Source: Rhizobiaceae bacterium (GTDB lineage: Bacteria; Pseudomonadota; Alphaproteobacteria; Rhizobiales; Rhizobiaceae). From it: DNA of 64,000 bases. Numbering within the stretch: the stretch's first letter is position 1; each line of letters begins with the position of its first letter. This document shows positions 1 through 10,813 of this stretch, piece by piece. The translations under genes were made by a program, and so were the position numbers. A model generated the notes under the pieces. It saw only the letters and a program-made list of their open reading frames with translations. It did not search any database and had not been told where the DNA came from. Location of the stretch: NCBI GenBank assembly GCA_019635795.1, contig JAHBYV010000016.1:1-64000 (forward strand), given 5' to 3'.

Positions 1-1
1 A

Positions 2-2095
2 GACAGTGCAGCCTGCCTTGGCATTGTGCTGGAATTCTACGGCCACGTCCATTCTGCACTGGATCTGCGGCGCCTTTGCGCGGTTGGCCGCGATGGCGCA
101 AGTGTCGCGCAGATTCAACGTGGCACAGAGGCACTCGGCCACAAATGCAGAATTGTGAAGAAAGGAATTGAAAGCCTGCGCAAGGCGACAATGCCTATCA
201 TCCTGCATTGGGATCTTCGACATTTCGTCGTTCTGGAGGGAATGTCAAAGGACCGCGTCTGGATCAACGATCCGGCGGTGGGCCGAAGAAAGTTGACGCG
301 TGCGGAATTCGAGCGCCACTTCACAGGCATATGTTTGGAAATAACCGTCGATGCGGAAGCAGAGGCGAAGGAAAAAGGCCCATCCTGGAGTGCACTTAAG
401 GCCTTGGCTCCGGCTGGAACGCAACATATCAAGACTGCGCTGTCCGTCGGCATTGCCGGCAGTTTCCTGGTGTTCATCGTAGACCTTGTTTTCGGGGGCA
501 TACCTCGCGCGTTTTTTGACTATATCGTCGGCTATCAGATTTCGTCATGGGGTTACGCCCTTGGCCTCGTCGGGTTACCGATCCTGCTCATAAGATCCGC
601 GCTTCGCCATTTGCAGTCACTCAGGTTGGAAAGCCAGACGCAGGACTTGTCGCTTCATATGAAGCGCGCTTTTCTGGACCGATTATACGCGCGACCCACT
701 GTATTTTTTGACACACACTTTGCCGGCGAGTTGTTCGGGCGCTTGCGCGATCTTGATCAGAGTTTGCGCGTCTCGCTCAAGGCGCTGCACACGATCATGC
801 CACAAACGGTCACGATTTTGCTGAGCATTGGAACGCTCGTGTTCTTTGCGCCTCTGATGGCTGTGATGCTGGTGGTGCCGCGTATTGCTCTGCTGGGTTG
901 GCTGTTTCTTCTGACGACTCGAACCCGCGAGCTGGAATTGAGATTGCGAGATGAAATGGCGCGCAATCAGGCGTTACAGGCTCAGCGGGCCGGCGGCTTT
1001 TTGCGCTTTTTCTCGACCGGTCTGCAGGATCACCTGCTGGCTACCTGTCTTCCGCTGATTGGAAGATGGCAGGCAGCCAAGGCAGCGAAAGAACGACACT
1101 TTATCGCATACAATTCCGCCCAGCGTTCATTCGAGACGATTTCCCTGCCGCTGTCGTCGTTTGTCGGGGCATATCTGATGATGGATGCCCAGCTTACTTA
1201 TGGCGGCTTTATGCTGGCGAGTGCGCTTGCCGTCATTCTCAGTACGCAGATGTCTGAGCTATTCGATACGATTCAGAAACTGCGCGGGCTTCAACCTATT
1301 GTTCGCCGGGTGGCTGAAGTGGTGGAAGAAGCGGAGCTGGAAGAGCATCTGGAATCTCAGGAATTCCCGGTAATGCAGAGCGATTCGATGGAGCTCGATT
1401 CATCGGTCCACATTTTCCTGAATCGTGTTGGTTTTGGCTACAACAGTATTGATGCCGATCTTTATGCGGATCTCAGTTTTGCGATTAAACGGCATGAGTT
1501 TGTCTGCATTCTTGGGCAAAGTGGCGTTGGCAAAAGCACGCTGCTCGATTTGATCGCAGGTTTACGCCGACCTATCGGCGGCGGCGTTTATTTCAATGGT
1601 CAATTGCTAAAGGGGCCTGCGCCTTGCGGATTCGTTGTCGCTGACGACGAGTTGATGGTCGGCACCTTGGCGAGCTTTGTGGCTAGCGGAAAGGAGGCGG
1701 ATCCGGAACGTCTCACCGACGTTCTGCGTGAGGTTGAACTTTGGGACCGTCTCGGGTTCTTCGTTCACGCTGATGGGTCCGAGAAGCTTGAGAAGCAGGG
1801 ACTGAGCCGTGGCGAGGTGCAACGCCTTATGCTCGCGCAGGCGCTTTACCGAAATCAGGAGTGCTTGCTTTTCGACGAGGCGTTCAACCATCTCTCCCTT
1901 GAACAAAGTATGCGTATTTTGACGCGGCTGCGACAGAAGGGCATGACGATCGTCATGGCGACGCACCGGCCTGAAATCCAGCAGCTTTGCGATCGATTTG
2001 TAATTCTGAAACCACAAGTCGGTGGGCCGATCCAGGTGAGCACCATGCCCAACCCTGCGGCAAACACAAATGCATTGACGGACGGTACAAGATGA
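2..2095 (+). CDS. Peptide/bacteriocin-type ABC exporter, C39-like domain (5' partial)
   Basis: The reading frame is already open at base 2, so the gene starts upstream of the window. The visible product has a C39 peptidase-like domain (first ~115 residues), an exporter-type membrane domain (~residues 130-420) and a C-terminal ATPase. Counting from the GTG at 26, Walker A (GQSGVGKST) lies near residue 500, a degenerate signature (LSRGEVQR) near 593, Walker B (CLLFDEA) near 612 and the switch histidine (ATHRP) near 645. The C39 His (RHFVV) and Asp (NDPA) are present. At the nucleophile position the frame reads DSAACLGIVLEFYG where active members have C-G-x-A-x-L, so Asp replaces the catalytic Cys. 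This suggests a non-cleaving C39-like domain that binds substrate, as in HlyB. The likely role is inner-membrane export of a peptide or RiPP. The substrate and any adaptor gene are outside the window. Confidence 0.85.
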   Translation, partial: DSAACLGIVLEFYGHVHSALDLRRLCAVGRDGASVAQIQRGTEALGHKCRIVKKGIESLRKATMPIILHWDLRHFVVLEGMSKDRVWINDPAVGRRKLTRAEFERHFTGICLEITVDAEAEAKEKGPSWSALKALAPAGTQHIKTALSVGIAGSFLVFIVDLVFGGIPRAFFDYIVGYQISSWGYALGLVGLPILLIRSALRHLQSLRLESQTQDLSLHMKRAFLDRLYARPTVFFDTHFAGELFGRLRDLDQSLRVSLKALHTIMPQTVTILLSIGTLVFFAPLMAVMLVVPRIALLGWLFLLTTRTRELELRLRDEMARNQALQAQRAGGFLRFFSTGLQDHLLATCLPLIGRWQAAKAAKERHFIAYNSAQRSFETISLPLSSFVGAYLMMDAQLTYGGFMLASALAVILSTQMSELFDTIQKLRGLQPIVRRVAEVVEEAELEEHLESQEFPVMQSDSMELDSSVHIFLNRVGFGYNSIDADLYADLSFAIKRHEFVCILGQSGVGKSTLLDLIAGLRRPIGGGVYFNGQLLKGPAPCGFVVADDELMVGTLASFVASGKEADPERLTDVLREVELWDRLGFFVHADGSEKLEKQGLSRGEVQRLMLAQALYRNQECLLFDEAFNHLSLEQSMRILTRLRQKGMTIVMATHRPEIQQLCDRFVILKPQVGGPIQVSTMPNPAANTNALTDGTR

Positions 2096-2892
2096 TAAAT
2101 GCAAAGTCTGTCTTATCCGGCAAATTATTTATACCTCTGGCATTTGCTGTGCTCATTACAGTGATGTCGGTTTTGGTTGTAGCTTATGCCAATAGTCTCC
2201 CGTCCGGCGCGCGCACAATCATCCTCTACACCTTATCCGCGATCCAGCTGGGGTGCGCAGTCTTGGTGTTTTTGCGAATGGACGGCGTGAGCCTGCGTCG
2301 GGAGTTTGGGTTGCGAAGCTCGGTTGCTTCATTCAGGCTGCGAGCAATTCTGGGGGGCACCACATGGTTTCTCGTTATGGGCATGTATTTTGCCCTGACG
2401 ACCCGATCGGGGCTGTTTCCCTCTGGTATTGGGGCAGTATGGCAGCTGGTTTACTTCATCTTCCTGATTGCGCTGCCAGAAGAACTGATTTTCCGGGGCA
2501 TAATAATGCGCGCGCTGGCCGGACAGATCAGGATAGCCATGCTAGCGAGCGCGGCTCTATTCTCGCTCCTCCATCTGAACAACGGTCTGCCGATGCTGCC
2601 ATATTATTTTGCGCTCGGACTTCTTCTTTCAATGCTCAGACGATCTGGCCTGACGATCGCGGAATTGACCATCTGGCACGCAATGTTCAATTTTGTTTCT
2701 GTTGTCGCATTGCCCGCAGAAGGGTTTCGCGTTTCGGCCACATCATTCAATGTTGTCGCGCCGATCTTCCTGCTGTTCATGACTTCGTTTGTGGGCTGGA
2801 TTTCATCGGAAAGCACGGTGCCTGATGAAGATGAACTGGTGGAGCCAGAGAAGCCCGTTCAGCGTGATGGTAAAGCGCTGGCTGCTACCTAG
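2092..2892 (+). CDS. CPBP family intramembrane metalloprotease
   Basis: The 266-residue product is a multi-pass membrane protein with the three CPBP (Abi/Rce1-like) motifs: EELIFRG (the EExxxR pair), FSLLHL (FxxxH) and HAMFNF (HxxxN). The ATG overlaps the TGA of the ABC exporter gene by four bases (ATGA), so the two are probably translationally coupled. CPBP proteins next to bacteriocin genes often act as self-immunity or processing proteases in Gram-positive bacteria. Here the neighbour's C39 domain looks catalytically dead, so a role in leader removal or immunity is an attractive but unproven inference. The in-frame extension back to 1987 lies inside the ABC gene and is rejected as a start. 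Confidence 0.82.
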   Translation: MINAKSVLSGKLFIPLAFAVLITVMSVLVVAYANSLPSGARTIILYTLSAIQLGCAVLVFLRMDGVSLRREFGLRSSVASFRLRAILGGTTWFLVMGMYFALTTRSGLFPSGIGAVWQLVYFIFLIALPEELIFRGIIMRALAGQIRIAMLASAALFSLLHLNNGLPMLPYYFALGLLLSMLRRSGLTIAELTIWHAMFNFVSVVALPAEGFRVSATSFNVVAPIFLLFMTSFVGWISSESTVPDEDELVEPEKPVQRDGKALAAT

Positions 2893-4403
<1,511 letters not shown>

Positions 4404-4406
4404 CCC

Positions 4407-5420
4407 ATGCCGCGCAAAACAATGATTGAAGCCATTCGTGATGGCTTGGACGTGATGATGGGCCGCGATAATCGCGTTGTCGTCTACGGGGAAGATGTAG
4501 GATATTTCGGTGGCGTGTTCCGCTGCACGGCGGGCCTGCAAGCCAAGTACGGCAAGGCCCGTTGCTTCGATGCTCCGATTAATGAATCGGGAATTGTCGG
4601 AACAGCAATCGGCATGGCCGCTTACGGGCTTCGCCCATGTGTGGAAATCCAGTTTGCGGATTATATGTATCCTGCCTACGACCAGCTTACGCAAGAAGCG
4701 TCGCGCCTGCGCTACCGTTCTGCAGGCGATTTTACATGCCCGCTCGTCGTGCGAATGCCTACAGGTGGCGGCATTTTCGGTGGCCAGACGCACAGCCAAA
4801 GTCCGGAAGCACTGTTCACTCATGTGTCAGGTCTGAAAACGGTCGTTCCCTCCAATCCGCTTGACGCCAAGGGCTTGCTGATTGCGGCGATCGAAGATCC
4901 CGATCCGGTTATCTTCCTTGAGCCAAAGCGCCTTTATAATGGTCCGTTTGATGGTCATCACGACCGGCCCATTACGGCGTGGTCCAAGCACGAGCTGGGC
5001 GAAGTGCCTGATGGACATTATGTCGTGCCGTTGGGCAAGGCCGCAATCCGCCGTTCGGGATCCGCTGTCACGGTGCTGGCTTATGGCACGATGGTTCATG
5101 TTGCGCTGGCAGCGGTGGAAGATACCGGCGTTGATGCTGAAGTGATTGACCTGCGCACGCTCGTGCCGCTCGATCTCGATACGATTGTCGAATCCGTCAA
5201 GAAGACCGGACGCTGTGTGGTTATCCATGAAGCCACAATGACATCCGGTTACGGCGCTGAACTTGTGTCGCTCGTGCAGGAAAGCTGCTTCTACCATCTG
5301 GAAGCGCCGGTCGCACGCGTGGCGGGATGGGACACGCCCTATCCTCATGCGCAGGAATGGGACTATTTCCCCGGTCCAGCCCGTGTCGGGCGGGCTCTCA
5401 TCGAAACCGTGGAGGCTTGA
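4407..5420 (+). CDS. bkdA2: 2-oxoisovalerate dehydrogenase E1, beta subunit
   Basis: The 337-residue beta subunit pairs with BkdA1 to form the alpha2-beta2 decarboxylase. It carries the transketolase-like pyrimidine-binding half (VYGEDVGYFGGVF, then FDAPINESGIVG) and the C-terminal half (VLAYGTMVHVAL, EVIDLRTLVPLD). Length and motif order match branched-chain rather than pyruvate E1 beta proteins. It lies three bases after bkdA1 and three before the E2 gene, so the genes are surely co-transcribed. Products feed acyl-CoA breakdown and can prime branched-chain fatty acids, although branched-chain fatty acids are not typical of this bacterial group. Confidence 0.95.
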   Translation: MPRKTMIEAIRDGLDVMMGRDNRVVVYGEDVGYFGGVFRCTAGLQAKYGKARCFDAPINESGIVGTAIGMAAYGLRPCVEIQFADYMYPAYDQLTQEASRLRYRSAGDFTCPLVVRMPTGGGIFGGQTHSQSPEALFTHVSGLKTVVPSNPLDAKGLLIAAIEDPDPVIFLEPKRLYNGPFDGHHDRPITAWSKHELGEVPDGHYVVPLGKAAIRRSGSAVTVLAYGTMVHVALAAVEDTGVDAEVIDLRTLVPLDLDTIVESVKKTGRCVVIHEATMTSGYGAELVSLVQESCFYHLEAPVARVAGWDTPYPHAQEWDYFPGPARVGRALIETVEA

Positions 5421-5423
5421 GCG

Positions 5424-6731
5424 ATGGGTGAGTATGTCATCAAGCTCCCCGATGTGGGTGAAGGTGTTGCCGAGGCTGAGCTTGTCGAATGGCAAGTAAA
5501 GGTAGGCGATCTCGTGCGTGAAGACGCCGTTTTGGCTGCCGTCATGACGGACAAGGCGACCGTCGAGATTCCCTCGCCAGTGGATGGCACCGTGATTTGG
5601 CTGGGGGCGGAAATTGGCGAAACTGTTGCCATTGGCTCTCCAATCGTACGTCTCGAAGTTGCTGGCGAAGGCAATGTGAAGGGCGATGCACAGCCCGCGC
5701 CAACACAGGCCAAGCAGGAAGAAAAGCCCGTTCAGGCTGCTCCTGCACCTGTAAAGGAAGAAGAAGTTGCGCCACCGCCCAAGTCGGCCCCCTCGGCGCC
5801 TGTGGCAACAAAGGTTGCCGCTATGTCAGGCGCGCCACGCCCTGAAGGTGAAAAGCCACTTGCATCGCCTGCGGTTCGTCAGCGAGCGCGCGAGGCGGGT
5901 ATCGATCTGCGCCAGGTAGCGGGCTCTGGTCCGGCTGGTCGCATTACCCACGATGATGTTGATGCGTTTATCGCGCGCGGTCCCCAGCCCGTTGGTGGTG
6001 GAAGCGGTCTGGTCCGGAATAACGCCGTTGACGACATCAAGGTGGTCGGCCTGCGTCGTAAGATTGCGGAGAAAATGCGGGTTGCGAAAAGCCGTATTCC
6101 GCACATCACATATGTCGAAGAAGTGGACGTGACCGCTCTTGAAGAGTTGCGCGCAGCGCTCAACAAGGAAAAGCGCGCTGACAGGCCAAAGCTCACAATC
6201 CTGCCATTCCTGATGCGCGCCATGGTGAAGGCGATTGCGGAACAGCCGCAGTTGAACGCCTTGTTCGATGATGATGCGGGGGTAATCCATCAGCATGGCG
6301 GCGTTCATATCGGCATGGCAGCTCAAACCCCTAGCGGTCTGGTTGTGCCTGTTGTGCGGCATGCCGAGGCTCGCGATCTGTGGGACTGCGCTGCGGAAGT
6401 GAGCCGTCTTGCCGACGCGGCGAAATCTGGAACGGCGACCCGCGAAGAACTCAGCGGCTCGACCATTACGATTACATCGCTGGGGGCAATGGGCGGCATC
6501 GCAACCACGCCGGTGATCAACTATCCGGAAGTCGCAATTGTTGGCGTCAACAAGATGATGGTGCGCCCAATGTGGGATGGCTCGCAGTTTGTCCCACGCA
6601 AGATGATGAATCTGTCTTCTTCATTCGATCACCGTGTGATCGATGGTTGGGATGCTGCGGTCTTTGTCCAGCGCATCAAGGCGCTGCTCGAAACGCCCGC
6701 ACTTATCTTCGTGGACCAGGGGGTATCCTGA
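5424..6731 (+). CDS. bkdB: Branched-chain 2-oxoacid dehydrogenase E2 (dihydrolipoyl acyltransferase)
   Basis: The 435-residue E2 core subunit transfers the acyl group to CoA. Domains in order: one lipoyl domain (residues ~1-75, lipoylated Lys in MTDKATVE), an Ala/Pro/Lys-rich linker, a peripheral-subunit-binding domain (~residues 145-180, ASPAVRQRAREAGIDL, GRITHDDV) and the catalytic domain ending with the active-site motif DHRVIDG near residue 405. There is a single lipoyl domain, as in most bacterial BkdB proteins. It is followed one base later by the E3 gene. The ATG at 5424 is three bases after the bkdA2 stop. Confidence 0.95.
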   Translation: MGEYVIKLPDVGEGVAEAELVEWQVKVGDLVREDAVLAAVMTDKATVEIPSPVDGTVIWLGAEIGETVAIGSPIVRLEVAGEGNVKGDAQPAPTQAKQEEKPVQAAPAPVKEEEVAPPPKSAPSAPVATKVAAMSGAPRPEGEKPLASPAVRQRAREAGIDLRQVAGSGPAGRITHDDVDAFIARGPQPVGGGSGLVRNNAVDDIKVVGLRRKIAEKMRVAKSRIPHITYVEEVDVTALEELRAALNKEKRADRPKLTILPFLMRAMVKAIAEQPQLNALFDDDAGVIHQHGGVHIGMAAQTPSGLVVPVVRHAEARDLWDCAAEVSRLADAAKSGTATREELSGSTITITSLGAMGGIATTPVINYPEVAIVGVNKMMVRPMWDGSQFVPRKMMNLSSSFDHRVIDGWDAAVFVQRIKALLETPALIFVDQGVS

Positions 6732-6732
6732 C

Positions 6733-8127
6733 ATGAAAGAAATTACCTGCAAGCTACTGGTTATCGGTGCCGGTCCGGGCGGTTATGTCTGCGCAATCCG
6801 CGCGGGTCAGCTCGGTATCGATACGGTGATCGTTGAGGCGAAAAAGCCGGGCGGTACTTGCCTGACGATTGGGTGTATTCCTTCCAAGGCTTTGATTCAC
6901 GCTGCGGAAGAATTTGAAAAGGCCGTGCATTTTTCGGAAGGCAAAAACTCGATGGGCATCAGCCTGTCCGAGCCGAAAATCGACTTGGCAAAAACGGTCG
7001 CCTGGAAAGATAGCATTGTTACCCGTCTGACGGGCGGTGTTTCCGGTCTGCTGAAAAAGAACAAGGTGAAGGTCGTCGAAGGCTGGGCGAGGTTTCGCGA
7101 CGGAAAGACTGTCGAAGTCGAAACAGAAATCGGCACCCAGATCATCCGCGCCGAGACAGTGGTTATTGCAACAGGATCGGTTCCGGTCGAGCTGCCTTTT
7201 CTGCCATTTGGCGGTAATGTTATTTCCTCAACCGAAGCGTTGTCTCTGGACAAGGTTCCGCCACGGCTCGCCGTTGTCGGCGGCGGCTATATAGGCCTTG
7301 AGCTCGGTATTGCCTTCGCGAAAATGGGCTCGAAAGTGACGGTGGTTGAGGCGCTGCCACAATTGCTGGCAAGCTATGATGCGGAATTGACCCGCCCTGT
7401 ATTGAAGCGGCTCGCTGCCCTTGGCGTTACTGTTCTGACAAATGCAAAAGCCAAAGGGCTGTCTGGCAAGGGTGACGCCCTGCTGGTCGAAGTGGAAGGC
7501 GAATCCAGGGAAATCGCTGCTGACAAGATATTGGTGACGGTTGGCCGCAAACCGCTTACGGAAGGGTGGGGACTGGATCAGATTGAACTTGATATGGCCG
7601 GACGGTTTATTCGCATTGACGATCAATGCAGGACCTCCATGCGCGGCATCTTCGCTATTGGGGACGTCACGGGCGAGCCGATGCTTGCACATCGGGCCAT
7701 GGCACAAGGTGAGATGGTTGCTGAGATCGTTGCCGGTCACAAGAGGGTCTGGGACAAGCGCTGCATTCCAGCCATCTGCTTCACCGACCCTGAAGTTGTT
7801 TCTGTTGGGCTGACTCCCGAGGAAGCCAAGGTACAGGGACTGGAACTCAAAATCGGCATGTTCCCATTCGCAGCCAATGGCCGCGCCATGACGAGACTTG
7901 GTGAAGATGGCTTTGTGCGGGTGGTTGCCCGGGCCGACAACCACGTTGTGCTTGGCATTCAGGCTGTCGGGCAGGGCGTTTCAGAGCTGTCAGCCGCATT
8001 CGGCCTTGCAATTGAGATGGGTTCGCGGCTTGAGGATATCGCGGGAACAATTCACGCCCACCCCACTCAGGGCGAAGCATTGCAGGAAGCAGCCCTCAAG
8101 GCGCTTGGTCACGCGCTACACATTTAG
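6733..8127 (+). CDS. lpd: Dihydrolipoyl dehydrogenase (E3 of the branched-chain complex)
   Basis: The flavoprotein of 464 residues reoxidises the E2 lipoyl group with NAD+. It shows the N-terminal FAD-binding motif (GAGPGGYVCAIRAGQLG), the redox disulfide GGTCLTIGCIPSK, the NAD-binding motif (VVGGGYIGLELG) and a second FAD motif (GIFAIGDVTGEPMLAH). The C-terminal active-site His-Glu pair sits in HAHPTQGEAL. Start 6733 is chosen because the upstream extension runs inside bkdB. A perfect hairpin terminator follows the stop, closing the operon. This is probably the complex-specific E3 (LpdV type), with other Lpd copies expected elsewhere in the genome. Confidence 0.95.
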   Translation: MKEITCKLLVIGAGPGGYVCAIRAGQLGIDTVIVEAKKPGGTCLTIGCIPSKALIHAAEEFEKAVHFSEGKNSMGISLSEPKIDLAKTVAWKDSIVTRLTGGVSGLLKKNKVKVVEGWARFRDGKTVEVETEIGTQIIRAETVVIATGSVPVELPFLPFGGNVISSTEALSLDKVPPRLAVVGGGYIGLELGIAFAKMGSKVTVVEALPQLLASYDAELTRPVLKRLAALGVTVLTNAKAKGLSGKGDALLVEVEGESREIAADKILVTVGRKPLTEGWGLDQIELDMAGRFIRIDDQCRTSMRGIFAIGDVTGEPMLAHRAMAQGEMVAEIVAGHKRVWDKRCIPAICFTDPEVVSVGLTPEEAKVQGLELKIGMFPFAANGRAMTRLGEDGFVRVVARADNHVVLGIQAVGQGVSELSAAFGLAIEMGSRLEDIAGTIHAHPTQGEALQEAALKALGHALHI

Positions 8128-8156
8128 CGTCTTGCAGCGCAGTGACTATCAAGATC

Positions 8157-8182
8157 AGCCTCCCCATCGGGGAGGCTTTTTT
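8157..8182 (+). terminator. Rho-independent terminator of the bkd operon
   Basis: A perfect nine-base stem, AGCCTCCCC (8157-8165) pairing with GGGGAGGCT (8169-8177) around the loop ATC, is followed by a run of T. It lies 29 bases after the lpd stop. Confidence 0.9.
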
Positions 8183-8219
8183 GCATGAACGTGCAGGCAA
8201 ATAATGAGTGCAAGTTTCT

Positions 8220-9218
8220 TTATGCTGGCAACAAGCCAGCCTTGATCGCCTCTTCACGCAGGTTCTGCGTTGGCCGCGGCCCGATCTGCTCAATTACAAG
8301 ACCTGCGGCGAGAGAACCCAGATCGCCGCAAAGCTTGAGGTCAAGACCTTGCGTGTAGCCGAAAAGGAAACCGGCGGCGTAAAGGTCGCCAGCGCCCGTC
8401 GTGTCCACAACCTGCCGAACTGCGCGCGGCGCAATCTCATATGTTTCGCTGCCACGCACGATGACCGACCCTTTCTCCGAGCGGGTAACCGCAGCTAGCT
8501 TGCAATCCTTGCGGATCAGATCGACAGCAGTCTCAAACGATGAGGTTTCGTAAAGCGACCTGATCTCGTGGCTGTTTGCAAAAACAATATCCACGGTCCC
8601 GGAACGCATGAGGTCCAGAAACTCGTCGCGATAGCGCCCCACGCAGAACGAATCCGAAAGGGTCATGGAGACTTCCCGTCCCGCGGAATGCGCGAATTCG
8701 GCTGTGCGACGGATAGCATCTTTGGCGCGCGGCGGATCCCAGAGATAGCCTTCGAAATAGGTGACCTGTGCGTTGCGCGCCTTGTCTTCTTCCACATCAT
8801 CCGGCCCAAGCTCAACGCAGGCGCCAAGATAGGTGTTCATGGAGCGCTCGCCGTCTGGGGTAACAAAAATCATTGAGCGCGCTGTGGGAGGCGGGCCAGC
8901 AAGCGGAGGGGTGTCGAAAGCAACGCCCTGCGCCCTGATGTCGTGCGTATAAATTTCGCCGAGTTGGTCACGCGCGACCTTCCCGAAAAAGGCGGTGCGT
9001 CCGCCAAAACTTGCAATGCCAGCGGCGGTGTTTCCAGCGCTTCCGCCGGATGCTTCAATGGCAGGGCCCATGCGACTGTAGAGGAGTTCAGCACGGTCTG
9101 CATCGATGAGGTTCATCGCGCCTTTAATGATGCCGTTCTCGACCAGAAAAGCTTCGTCGCTGTGTGAAATGATGTCGACAATAGCATTGCCGATACAAAG
9201 AACGTCAAATTTGGTCAT
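8220..9218 (-). CDS. PfkB-family sugar/adenosine kinase
   Basis: This 332-residue ribokinase-superfamily protein phosphorylates a sugar or nucleoside with ATP. The N-terminal signature GGSAGNTAAGIASFGG and the C-terminal anion-hole/catalytic motif DTTGAGD are both intact, and the end reads IGPRPTQNL. The overall pattern resembles alphaproteobacterial proteins annotated as adenosine kinases, but the substrate cannot be fixed from sequence alone. Start 9218 (MTKFDVLCIGNAI) is preferred to 9317 because the upstream part is unlike the family. It converges on the bkd operon and lies downstream of dut on the same strand with a 117-base gap. Confidence 0.88.
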   Translation of the reverse strand: MTKFDVLCIGNAIVDIISHSDEAFLVENGIIKGAMNLIDADRAELLYSRMGPAIEASGGSAGNTAAGIASFGGRTAFFGKVARDQLGEIYTHDIRAQGVAFDTPPLAGPPPTARSMIFVTPDGERSMNTYLGACVELGPDDVEEDKARNAQVTYFEGYLWDPPRAKDAIRRTAEFAHSAGREVSMTLSDSFCVGRYRDEFLDLMRSGTVDIVFANSHEIRSLYETSSFETAVDLIRKDCKLAAVTRSEKGSVIVRGSETYEIAPRAVRQVVDTTGAGDLYAAGFLFGYTQGLDLKLCGDLGSLAAGLVIEQIGPRPTQNLREEAIKAGLLPA

Positions 9219-9335
9219 GCGTGTCTCAATTGTGATCCGGGCGGGGTCTATGATGTTTCTCACGCAAAAGAAAGCGCGCTTTTCAGCGCAAGAAGAACCC
9301 GTATCGGTCAGCTTCAACCACGCGTAGTTTGGGGG

Positions 9336-9809
9336 TCAGCCGGTTCCGGTCGACCCAAATCCGCCGGTCGAGCGTTCAGTTGCTGCGGTCTGGTTGCGCT
9401 CGCTAAGCGTTGCGCGCACTACCGGGGCAAAGACTATCTGGGCGATACGCATTCCGCGGCTGATGGTGAAATCATCCTCGCCCAGATTTATGAGCAGCAC
9501 CTTCACCTCGCCGCGATAATCGCTGTCAATCGTACCGGGTGTATTCAGGCAAGTGATCCCGTGCTTGAGCGCAAGCCCGGAGCGTGGCCGCACCTGCCCT
9601 TCAAAGCCATCCGGTATTTCCATAACGAGACCGGTGGGCACCAGCGCGCGGCGGCCCGGCAAAATGACGAGTGGACGATCTTCGGGAACGGCGGCACGTA
9701 AATCCATGCCCGCCGCGCCGCCCGTCTCATAAGCAGGCAACTCCACATCCTGCCCGTGAGGCAGGCGAACAGTACCAATTTCAGGCTGAGTTTCGTGCAC
9801 CGGTTTCAT
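9336..9809 (-). CDS. dut: Deoxyuridine 5'-triphosphate nucleotidohydrolase
   Basis: dUTPase hydrolyses dUTP to dUMP and pyrophosphate, keeping uracil out of DNA and supplying dTMP synthesis. The 157-residue product has the five trimer motifs: [40 protein letters not shown] and the C-terminal Gly-rich STGGFGSTG. Length matches the family. The start at 9809 (MKPVHETQ) is chosen since the region upstream to 10070 overlaps the divergent amidotransferase gene. The gene is divergent from the amidotransferase across a 143-base gap that must carry both promoters. Confidence 0.95.
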   Translation of the reverse strand: MKPVHETQPEIGTVRLPHGQDVELPAYETGGAAGMDLRAAVPEDRPLVILPGRRALVPTGLVMEIPDGFEGQVRPRSGLALKHGITCLNTPGTIDSDYRGEVKVLLINLGEDDFTISRGMRIAQIVFAPVVRATLSERNQTAATERSTGGFGSTGTG

Positions 9810-9952
9810 GGCCGCAGATATTGAGGTCAGTGGGATGCGGGTCAATCGCAAATGTCGAAACGGTAGCCGATTTCCACCGCAACAACCGCTTAACCACGCG
9901 GATGCCATATTCTGCCTGTTGAAGCGGACAATATTACCGGGGGAATCAGGAA

Positions 9953-10747
9953 ATGTGTCGCTGGGCAGCCTATATTGGTGAGCAGGTATTTCTGGAGCAG
10001 ATCGTAACCGCTCCGTGCCATTCACTGATTGCGCAAAGCCACCACGCGCTGGAAGCCAAGACGCCGACAAATGGCGACGGTTTCGGGGTTGCCTGGTATG
10101 GGGAACGGCCGCAGCCTGGCCTCTATCGGGATATTCTTCCCGCGTGGTCCGATCCCAACCTCAAGAGCATTTGCAAGCAAATCAGGTCGGGGTTGTTTCT
10201 TGCCCATGTGCGCGCCTCCACGGGCGGGGCGACAAGCAGAGCCAATTGCCACCCCTTCGTGTTTGACCGCTGGAGCTTCATGCACAATGGTCAGATTGGC
10301 GAATTTGAACGCTTGCGGCGCAAGCTGGAAGCATCGATTTCCGACACACTTTACGAGCACCTTGAAGGCACAACGGATTCCGAATTGCTGTTCCTGATGA
10401 TGATTCAGGAAGGGCTTGATGAAGACCCGCGAGGAGCCGCGCAAAGAGCCGTTGGCCGCGTGCTGGCGGAGGCGCGCAATGCGGGCATTAATCCGCACCT
10501 GCGGATGACTGCCGCGTTTTCAGATGGCGAGCGGCTTTATGCTGTTCGCTATACCAGCGACGCAATTGCGCCCACGCTTTATCTCGCGCACACCTCTCGC
10601 AATGGTCATTGCCTTGTGTCAGAGCCGCTTGACCGCGAAGTGCAGCGCTGGGAAACGGTTTCGCCCGGTAGTTTTGTAACTGCTACCGCTGATGACGTTA
10701 CGGTTGCGCCGTTTGAAATCCGGATGCCGCAGACCGTCGCGGCCTGA
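9953..10747 (+). CDS. Class II glutamine amidotransferase (YafJ-like)
   Basis: The 264-residue product starts MCRWAAYIG, so Cys2 becomes the N-terminal nucleophile after Met removal, as in Ntn-type class II glutamine amidotransferases. Supporting motifs are [18 protein letters not shown] and FMHNGQIG. No synthetase domain is fused, and no obvious acceptor enzyme lies beside it, so the ammonia acceptor is unknown. It resembles E. coli YafJ and the EgtC branch, but the egtABD genes of ergothioneine synthesis are not in the window. Function is assigned at family level only. Confidence 0.85.
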   Translation: MCRWAAYIGEQVFLEQIVTAPCHSLIAQSHHALEAKTPTNGDGFGVAWYGERPQPGLYRDILPAWSDPNLKSICKQIRSGLFLAHVRASTGGATSRANCHPFVFDRWSFMHNGQIGEFERLRRKLEASISDTLYEHLEGTTDSELLFLMMIQEGLDEDPRGAAQRAVGRVLAEARNAGINPHLRMTAAFSDGERLYAVRYTSDAIAPTLYLAHTSRNGHCLVSEPLDREVQRWETVSPGSFVTATADDVTVAPFEIRMPQTVAA

Positions 10748-10813
10748 TAGCTGCTTCCTCGACATGTGCCTTCGGGGTGGCTATATGCCGTCCGACTGAA
10801 CGGAATCCTTATA

